Of a stretch of 64,000 bases of DNA, positions 59,203-64,000 are shown piece by piece. Position numbers and translations under genes: made by a program. The stretch spans positions 286,487-350,486 of the forward strand of contig NZ_RJPZ01000002.1 in the NCBI RefSeq assembly GCF_003943615.1, in the 5' to 3' direction. The first letter of the stretch is position 1. The number at the start of each line of letters is the position of its first letter. Source of the stretch: Streptococcus australis (GTDB lineage Bacteria; Bacillota; Bacilli; Lactobacillales; Streptococcaceae). The notes under the pieces are model-generated. The model saw only the letters and a program-made list of their open reading frames with translations. It was not told the origin of the DNA and did not search any database.

Positions 59203-60540
59203 CTATTGCCAATTCAAATTCACACGTTCTTTCACTTCCTGGTAGGCTGTATCGACACGCGCCTTTGTTTCGTCATCCAATTGATCCCGATACTTGCCTC
59301 CCTCAATCCAGTCCTCCAAGATATAGGTCTGGAAATGATAGAGTTCATAGCCTTCAGGAGAATAACTGTCCTTTGGCGTCCGGTTGACCCAAGTAGGATG
59401 AGCTGTTGCTGTTTTGATCCGAGTCTTACGTCCTACCTTCTCAATGGTTATATCCATCAGGACACCCCGTTCGGTCCATTGAGCATTGTCTATCCCTTCC
59501 ATGGTTTCCAGTCGCTGATTCGAAAGGAAATTCCCCATCGAATAAATAATCAACTTCTGTTGCCCATCCTTATCCACAATCTCGGCTGGTTGGACGACGT
59601 GAGGATGGCCACCCAAGACAATATCAGCTCCCCAAGAAATCATCTTATGGTATAGTTCCTTTTGTTCCTCTGTTGGCTCTAAATCATATTCAATCCCCAT
59701 CTGAGGCATGACAATGGTAATGTCCGCTTCCATCTCAGCTTTTTGGATTTCTTGACGCATCCGCTCCTCATTGAGATCCGATAGACGATTGTCATAGTCC
59801 TCTTGTTCCAGATTATACTCCATCCCATTAAAGCCGTAGGAATAAGCCAAAATTGCAATCTTGATTCCATTTACTTCCTTGATCAGGATAGGGGCTTGAT
59901 CTCGCATCTCATGCGGATAGACACCAACCGTTTGGATCCCTGCATCTTCAAAGGCTTTCGCAGTCGAAAACAGCCCTTCCAAGCCAGAATCGAGGATATG
60001 GTTATGCCCCAGGTCCATCACCTGATAGCCTGCATCCTTAATCGAAGCAACGACCGCACCAGGGGCATTGAAAAGTGGATAACCCGAAAGTCCATAATCC
60101 GAATTGATGGTTCCTTCAAAATCTCCCAAGACCAGATCCCCTTGCTTCAACCATTCCTGAGCATAGTGATAATTCTCAGAAAAATCATAGCTTCCATCTT
60201 CCTTGGCGGCACTAATATAAACCAAGTCATGGTAGAGTTGGTCTCCATTTGCCATGATCCGAGCTGTATGCGGCAACTGATCCGGATGGATTTCTTCTTG
60301 CTTTTCAACCACTTCCGGCATCTCTAGTGCTGTAATGGGGAAACCATTCCATTTTTGAACCCATAAAACCAGATTCGCGGCCGCAAATACTGTAATCAGT
60401 AATCCATAGACAAACTGTTCGTTGGTCAAGCGAAAAGCAGTCACCTTTCCCAAGCCAATATCAAGCCATTCATTTAGCATCGTGAGGATATCTTTCCCAA
60501 GCTCACTCCATCTCTTTAGGAGATCCTTCCAATTCTTCAT
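59203..60540 (-). CDS. CapA-family protein (PGA_cap metallophosphatase fold)
   Basis: A 445-residue protein with a cytoplasmic start (about 1-40), one membrane helix (about 46-65), and an exported CapA/PGA_cap domain. Conserved pieces are MANGDQLYHD, LVLGDFEGTIN, DLGHNHILDSGLEGL, ILGGHPHVVQPAEI-type VLGGHPHVVQP and IYSMGNFLSNQ. The His/Asp/Asn set is the calcineurin-like metal centre. CapA itself works in poly-gamma-glutamate capsule export, but no other pga/cap genes are nearby, so the role here is uncertain. Same direction as the MutS-like gene. Confidence 0.87.
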   Translation of the reverse strand: MKNWKDLLKRWSELGKDILTMLNEWLDIGLGKVTAFRLTNEQFVYGLLITVFAAANLVLWVQKWNGFPITALEMPEVVEKQEEIHPDQLPHTARIMANGDQLYHDLVYISAAKEDGSYDFSENYHYAQEWLKQGDLVLGDFEGTINSDYGLSGYPLFNAPGAVVASIKDAGYQVMDLGHNHILDSGLEGLFSTAKAFEDAGIQTVGVYPHEMRDQAPILIKEVNGIKIAILAYSYGFNGMEYNLEQEDYDNRLSDLNEERMRQEIQKAEMEADITIVMPQMGIEYDLEPTEEQKELYHKMISWGADIVLGGHPHVVQPAEIVDKDGQQKLIIYSMGNFLSNQRLETMEGIDNAQWTERGVLMDITIEKVGRKTRIKTATAHPTWVNRTPKDSYSPEGYELYHFQTYILEDWIEGGKYRDQLDDETKARVDTAYQEVKERVNLNWQ

Positions 60541-60690
60541 CTTCTTCTCTTTCTATCCATTTCTCTTGCTCTCATCAAAGGCCACTCCGTCATCTATCAG
60601 GCCTTTTTTTCATTGTAACACAATTTTGACAAAAGAAAACAGACTGACCTAAACTTCCATGAATAGATAAACGGAGGGACTAAAGAAATT

Positions 60691-60720
60691 AAAAAAAGAG
60701 GGCTCAGAGCCCCCTTTCTC
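60691..60720 (-). terminator. Terminator after msrAB
   Basis: On the minus strand AAAGGGGGC-TCTGA-GCCCTCTTTTTTT: a GC-rich stem and long T run, ten bases past the stop. Confidence 0.85.
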
Positions 60721-60730
60721 AATCATTCTT

Positions 60731-61666
60731 TTAGTGCATTTGTCTGAGTAGGTCCCCGTATCCCTCTGCCTCCATTTCCTCTTTAGGAATAAAGCGTAGA
60801 GAGACCGAATTGATACAATAGCGAAGACCTCCTTGGTCTCTTGGCCCATCGGTAAAGACATGGCCGAGGTGGGCATTGCCTGAGCGGGAACGAACTTCAA
60901 TTCGCTCCATCCCGTGACTATGATCCTGGTAATAGTGAACGACATCTTTCGCAATAGGACGAGAGAAGCTCGGCCATCCACAGCCAGACGCAAACTTATC
61001 CTTGGCAAAGAAGAGAGGTTCCCCTGTCGTAATATCCACATAAATGCCCTCTTCAAAGGTCTGGTCATAGGCATTGTGGAAAGGACGCTCCGTCGCACTT
61101 TCTTGGGTGACTTGGTACTGCTCCTCTGTCAATCGTACCTTTAATTCCTCCTGACTGGGCTTTGGATAGGCTGCCGGATCAATCAAGGGTTGGTCAGCAT
61201 CTGTCACATCAATATGGCAATAGCCTCCAGGATTCTTCTTGAGGTAGTCTTGATGGTAGTCCTCAGCCAAGATATAATGGCGTAACGGTTCTAGCTCAAC
61301 TGCGATCTTCCTTCCCAGTTGCTTTTCTTGCTCCGCAAACACTTGGGCGATCACCTCACGATCTGCCTCGTCTCGGTAATAGACACCCGTCCGGTACTGG
61401 CGTCCTCGATCATTTCCCTGCTTGTTAATGGACAAGGGATCAATTACGCGGAAGTAATAGAGCAAGATCGCGCGTAGAGTGATCTTGTCTGGATCATAGA
61501 CGACCTGAACGGTCTCTGCGTGATCCGTTTCTTTGATCAATTGGTAATTGGTCGTTTCCACCTGGCCATTGGCATAGCCCACAGTCGTCTTTTCTACACC
61601 AGGGATTCGTGAGAAATACTCCTCTAAGCCCCAAAAACAGCCCCCTGCTAGATAAATCTCTGCCAT
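60731..61666 (-). CDS. msrAB: Fused peptide-methionine sulfoxide reductase A/B
   Basis: A 311-residue fusion that repairs both S- and R-methionine sulfoxide. The MsrA part (1 to about 155) has the catalytic [11 protein letters not shown] and later GYCHIDV. The MsrB part (about 172-311) has [20 protein letters not shown] and the catalytic cysteine in [13 protein letters not shown]. The CxxC zinc pairs of other MsrB proteins are absent. There is no signal peptide, so this is the cytosolic form. Repair of methionine is useful in a cell that makes H2O2 with SpxB. GAGG lies seven bases before the ATG. Confidence 0.95.
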   Translation of the reverse strand: MAEIYLAGGCFWGLEEYFSRIPGVEKTTVGYANGQVETTNYQLIKETDHAETVQVVYDPDKITLRAILLYYFRVIDPLSINKQGNDRGRQYRTGVYYRDEADREVIAQVFAEQEKQLGRKIAVELEPLRHYILAEDYHQDYLKKNPGGYCHIDVTDADQPLIDPAAYPKPSQEELKVRLTEEQYQVTQESATERPFHNAYDQTFEEGIYVDITTGEPLFFAKDKFASGCGWPSFSRPIAKDVVHYYQDHSHGMERIEVRSRSGNAHLGHVFTDGPRDQGGLRYCINSVSLRFIPKEEMEAEGYGDLLRQMH

Positions 61667-61762
61667 CTTTTTTCCTCGCTTTCCGCATTCCCTAAGAGGA
61701 ATGCTTGATATCTATTAGCTCCATCATAAACCAACGACCTTTCATTTTCAAGGATTCTGCAT

Positions 61763-61800
61763 CAAAAATCCCTTCTACTAGATGCTAGTAAAAGGGATCA
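61763..61800 (-). terminator. Hairpin terminator between the 109-residue protein gene and msrAB
   Basis: On the minus strand ATCCCTT-TACTA/TAGTA-AAGGGAT (one mismatch) followed by TTTTT. It lies about 140 bases past the leftward gene at 61939 and would end its transcript. Confidence 0.7.
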
Positions 61801-61831
61801 GACTAGTTTTATTTTTCAAGGAAGAAAAATA

Positions 61832-61933
61832 ATGAATAAGAAAGGTTCCATAGAGATAAACTTAACTGATGAAAAAAATCATGCACGAGAGACATATCAC
61901 ACACCTCCTCAATATTTCTTAAGCAAACACTAA
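61832..61933 (+). CDS. Possible 33-residue small protein
   Basis: An ATG at 61832, seven bases after AAGGAAG, opens a 33-codon frame ending at TAA 61933. The product begins MNKKGSIEINLTDEKN and ends TPPQYFLSKH; it is polar and has no signal peptide or double-glycine leader. It is convergent with the leftward gene ending at 61939. No clear promoter is visible. It may be a real small protein or a chance reading frame with a good ribosome site. Confidence 0.35.
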   Translation: MNKKGSIEINLTDEKNHARETYHTPPQYFLSKH

Positions 61934-61938
61934 TTGGC

Positions 61939-62268
61939 TTACAAGATCATGCTTGGTCCATATACCTGTAACTGAGATTTCACAGCTTCGTAATGCCAGT
62001 GATCATAAGCTCGCCAGGCTTGAAAGGACTCTTCATTCAAACGAATCCCACTCAAACCAATCAATAAACTCGCATTCTGATAAAACTTCTCCAACTCGAT
62101 CAATAGGCGATTGTCTACCTGTCTTGCCCTCAATAAAACTTCCAAAATATGATTTAGATTTTCCTCAAATCGAAGGGCATCTGGACTGGGGATAAAGTCC
62201 CTAGAAAAGGCTGTTCGGAGAGTTTTGATCATCGTTCTTGCTTCTTGAATCACATCCCTTTCTCCCAT
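61939..62268 (-). CDS. Small helical protein of unknown function
   Basis: A 109-residue protein (118 if the ATG at 62295 is used; both have possible ribosome sites, AAGGTG for the longer and GGTGG for the shorter). It appears all-helical: RDVIQEARTMIKTLRTAF, then FEENLNHILEVLLRARQ, LLIELEKFYQNASLLIGL and a Trp-rich end FQAWRAYDHWHYEAV. I do not recognise the family. The helical-bundle size recalls small immunity proteins, but nothing nearby resembles a bacteriocin, so no function is assigned. It lies between pyrD and msrAB. Confidence 0.65.
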   Translation of the reverse strand: MGERDVIQEARTMIKTLRTAFSRDFIPSPDALRFEENLNHILEVLLRARQVDNRLLIELEKFYQNASLLIGLSGIRLNEESFQAWRAYDHWHYEAVKSQLQVYGPSMIL

Positions 62269-62372
62269 ATAAACCACCTTCCTTTTCACCTTCATTGTAC
62301 ACCTTTTTCTCTCTATAAAAATGAAATTTCTCTAAAACTAGGAACAGAATTTTTCTTACTTGACCAGGAAAC

Positions 62373-62414
62373 AAAAAAGAACTCCCCCAAGCATCCACTT
62401 GAGGAAGTTCTTTT
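62373..62414 (-). terminator. Terminator after pyrD
   Basis: On the minus strand AAGAACTTCCTCAAG/CTTGGGGGAGTTCTT (with a mismatch) and then TTTTTTG. It lies directly after the pyrD stop. Confidence 0.8.
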
Positions 62415-62421
62415 CGAAAGA

Positions 62422-63357
62422 TTAGTCAATGTAGTTCAGTTTCCCACGGAAGTCTTCCAGGCTTTGGTAGCCTTTTTCTTCCATGATGGCTTTAAGCTCA
62501 GCTGTAATGCGGTCAAAAGCCCCAACTCCTTCCTTATGAAGCGTGGTTCCGATTTGCACCATACTAGCGCCACAAAGGATATGCTCAAAGGCATCACGAC
62601 CAGTCAAGACCCCACCGGTTCCCACAACCTGAATCTCTGGATTCAGACGTTGGTAAAAGGCATGAACATTAGCCAGAGCAGTCGGTTTGATGTACTCGCC
62701 ACCAATTCCACCAAAACCGTTCTTAGGACGAATCACAACGGATTCATCCTCGATATAGAGGCCATTTCCGATCGAGTTGACGCAGTTGACAAACTTGAGT
62801 GGGTATTTGTTAAAGATCGCTGCAGCTTGATCGAAGTGGACAATATCAAAGTAAGGTGGTAACTTGATGCCAAGAGGTTTAGTGAAATAGGCAAAGACCT
62901 CTGATAAGATTCGATCAGTCGTCTCAAAGTCATAGGCAATCTGAGGTTTACCAGGAACATTGGGACAAGAAAGGTTCAATTCCGTCAAGCCTTTAAAGTC
63001 ACTGTCTTGCACCTTTTTCAAGATGGTATGGGTTTCCTCCGGGGACATACCGACTAAAGACAAAAAGTAAGTCCGATTCGGATCAGAAGTTTGTAACTCA
63101 AGGAGGTAATCTAAATAGTAATCCAAACCTTGGTTGGGAAGGCCCATCGAGTTAATAGATCCTAGCGGCACATCTTGGTAGCGTGGCTCTGGGTTCCCTT
63201 GACGATACTCCAAGGTCGCAGTTTTCGTCACAAATGTTCCCGCAGTAGAATTCTTTACTTCTTCAAGTTCTGCAATTGTCATACAGGCTACACCCGCGGC
63301 ATTCATCAGGCAGTTGTCAAACTCAAAACCTGCAATAGTTGTTTTTGTCGATACCAT
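62422..63357 (-). CDS. pyrD: Dihydroorotate dehydrogenase, class 1A
   Basis: A 311-residue cytosolic flavoprotein that oxidises dihydroorotate in pyrimidine synthesis, with fumarate as acceptor in this class. The FMN barrel shows [28 protein letters not shown] (in pieces) and the catalytic cysteine in [13 protein letters not shown], plus [14 protein letters not shown] and [11 protein letters not shown] near the end. No N-terminal membrane helix and no pyrK neighbour, both consistent with class 1A. An extended -10 (TGCTATAAT, hexamer 63389-63394) and AAGGAG precede it. Confidence 0.95.
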   Translation of the reverse strand: MVSTKTTIAGFEFDNCLMNAAGVACMTIAELEEVKNSTAGTFVTKTATLEYRQGNPEPRYQDVPLGSINSMGLPNQGLDYYLDYLLELQTSDPNRTYFLSLVGMSPEETHTILKKVQDSDFKGLTELNLSCPNVPGKPQIAYDFETTDRILSEVFAYFTKPLGIKLPPYFDIVHFDQAAAIFNKYPLKFVNCVNSIGNGLYIEDESVVIRPKNGFGGIGGEYIKPTALANVHAFYQRLNPEIQVVGTGGVLTGRDAFEHILCGASMVQIGTTLHKEGVGAFDRITAELKAIMEEKGYQSLEDFRGKLNYID

Positions 63358-63575
63358 CTTCTACTCCTTGAAATAAATTCTTACAGTCATTATAGCATGA
63401 AAAAGAGGATGGATGGCTAAAAAAATGAAAAAGAGGAAGGATCGTCCGGAAATAACAAGACATTACTCGAAAAGGAGTAGATTTTCGCTCAAAAAAAGGC
63501 TAAAAATCGTATCATTATTTCAACTGGAACAAGTCCAAGGTAGGTATCTTTTTACCATCCTCTATCAGCTGTGGA

Positions 63576-63630
63576 AATTTTCTGAAAATTCAACTTTTTT
63601 CTTTACAAGTCAAAAAAAGTCTGTTATAAT
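63576..63630 (+). promoter_or_regulatory. CodY box and gdhA promoter
   Basis: AATTTTCTGAAAATT (63576-63590) matches the CodY consensus AATTTTCWGAAAATT at every position. The promoter follows: TTTACA (63602-63607), a 17-base spacer and TATAAT with an upstream TG (63625-63630). CodY is known to repress gdhA when branched-chain amino acids are plentiful in Gram-positives. The rest of the 374-bp gap between pyrD and gdhA holds no credible gene; the leader is about 95 nt. Confidence 0.85.
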
Positions 63631-63731
63631 GTTCCACGTAATAAAACATGACATTGCTTCTAGCAGTGCCTCCAGATGCCAGTAATTAGCCAATTTGCTG
63701 GAAGTCGTTTCAATCAAAAAGGAGAAACAAG

Positions 63732-64000
63732 ATGACAACTGCAAAAGAATATATCCAAAGCACTTTCGAAACCGTAAAAGCTCGCAACGGTCATGAAGCA
63801 GAATTCCTTCAAGCTGTTGAAGAGTTCCTTAGCACTTTGGAACCTGTATTTGAAAAACATCCAGAATACATTGAAGAAAACATCTTGGCCCGTATCACTG
63901 AGCCAGAACGCGTAATTTCTTTCCGTGTTCCTTGGGTAGACCGTGATGGAAAGGTTCAAGTGAACCGTGGTTACCGTGTCCAATTTAACTCAGCTGTAGG
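63732..64000 (+). CDS. gdhA: NADP-specific glutamate dehydrogenase (5' part)
   Basis: The first 89 codons are visible, to the right edge. The product begins [20 protein letters not shown] and continues with [22 protein letters not shown] and [26 protein letters not shown] (in pieces), the N-terminal domain of hexameric GdhA. It makes glutamate from 2-oxoglutarate and ammonia with NADPH. AAAGGAG lies seven bases before the ATG. CodY control upstream ties nitrogen assimilation to amino acid supply; the hut pathway in this window feeds the same glutamate pool. Confidence 0.93.
   Translation, partial: [89 protein letters not shown]

Noticed and set aside
61939..62268. Bacteriocin immunity protein
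   Set aside because: Only size and helical content suggest this; no bacteriocin leader, processing gene or immunity motif is nearby.
63413..63685. A 90-residue basic reading frame upstream of gdhA
   Set aside because: It runs through the perfect CodY box and the gdhA promoter, and its composition (long runs of Lys, Ser, Phe) looks non-coding.

Overview
The window is a 64 kb piece of a low-GC Gram-positive chromosome, almost certainly an oral Streptococcus of the mitis/sanguinis type. The basis is recognition of protein families and gene order without a search: SpxB pyruvate oxidase, phosphoketolase, DexB, a fused PabB-PabC, fused MsrAB, class 1A PyrD, a sucrose scrK/scrA/scrB/scrR locus, an efp-asp23-nusB cluster, and CodY, CcpA and MetR-like sites. 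A complete hut locus points towards the S. sanguinis/gordonii/parasanguinis side, but the species is not proven. I see no rRNA, tRNA, CRISPR array, prophage or insertion sequence; this looks like stable core plus lineage-specific metabolic genes.

Layout. 1-870: PAP2 phosphatase (cut by the left edge) and a divergent peptide deformylase paralogue. 976-6769: sucrose regulon, with scrK and scrA leftward, scrB and scrR rightward, and ScrR-type operators at each promoter. 6866-12676: leftward nusB, asp23, efp, a structured-RNA region with two related hairpins, pepP, uvrA. 12798-14445: rightward corA and a DUF1129 membrane protein. 14484-16202: acetyltransferase and the rpsF-ssb-rpsR operon. 16479-18817: overlapping three-gene glycan operon (GT2-GtrA fusion, phosphodiester glycosidase, membrane protein) behind a large dyad. 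18926-22642: phosphoketolase and an unknown membrane protein.

22746-34361 is a histidine-to-glutamate pathway: hutI leftward, then hutU, ftcD, fchA, fhs, hutD, a permease, hutH and hutG rightward. It carries both the FtcD/FchA/Fhs branch, which saves the one-carbon unit on folate and can make ATP, and the HutG branch, which releases formamide. A 978-residue BTAD/ATPase/TPR regulator follows, then metF-metE with MetR-like operators. Histidine breakdown and methionine synthesis both meet at tetrahydrofolate, and pabBC (43884) supplies a folate precursor.

40997-50445: dexB, an acyltransferase, pabBC with an apparently leaderless promoter, an alpha/beta hydrolase, an ABC-2 exporter pair, a two-component system, and a small anchored protein. 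50572-57406: 6-phospho-beta-glucosidase, a VOC protein bracketed by two copies of the same terminator, spxB with a cre site, a GDSL hydrolase, a HAD phosphatase and an AraC regulator. 57517-64000: a membrane-anchored MutS-like ATPase, CapA-type protein, msrAB, an unknown small protein with a convergent 33-residue ORF, pyrD, and the start of gdhA behind a perfect CodY box.

The best candidates for something undescribed are the two covarying hairpin RNAs between pepP and efp, the dyad-controlled glycan operon, the membrane MutS-like ATPase, and the terminator-bracketed VOC cassette after spxB.
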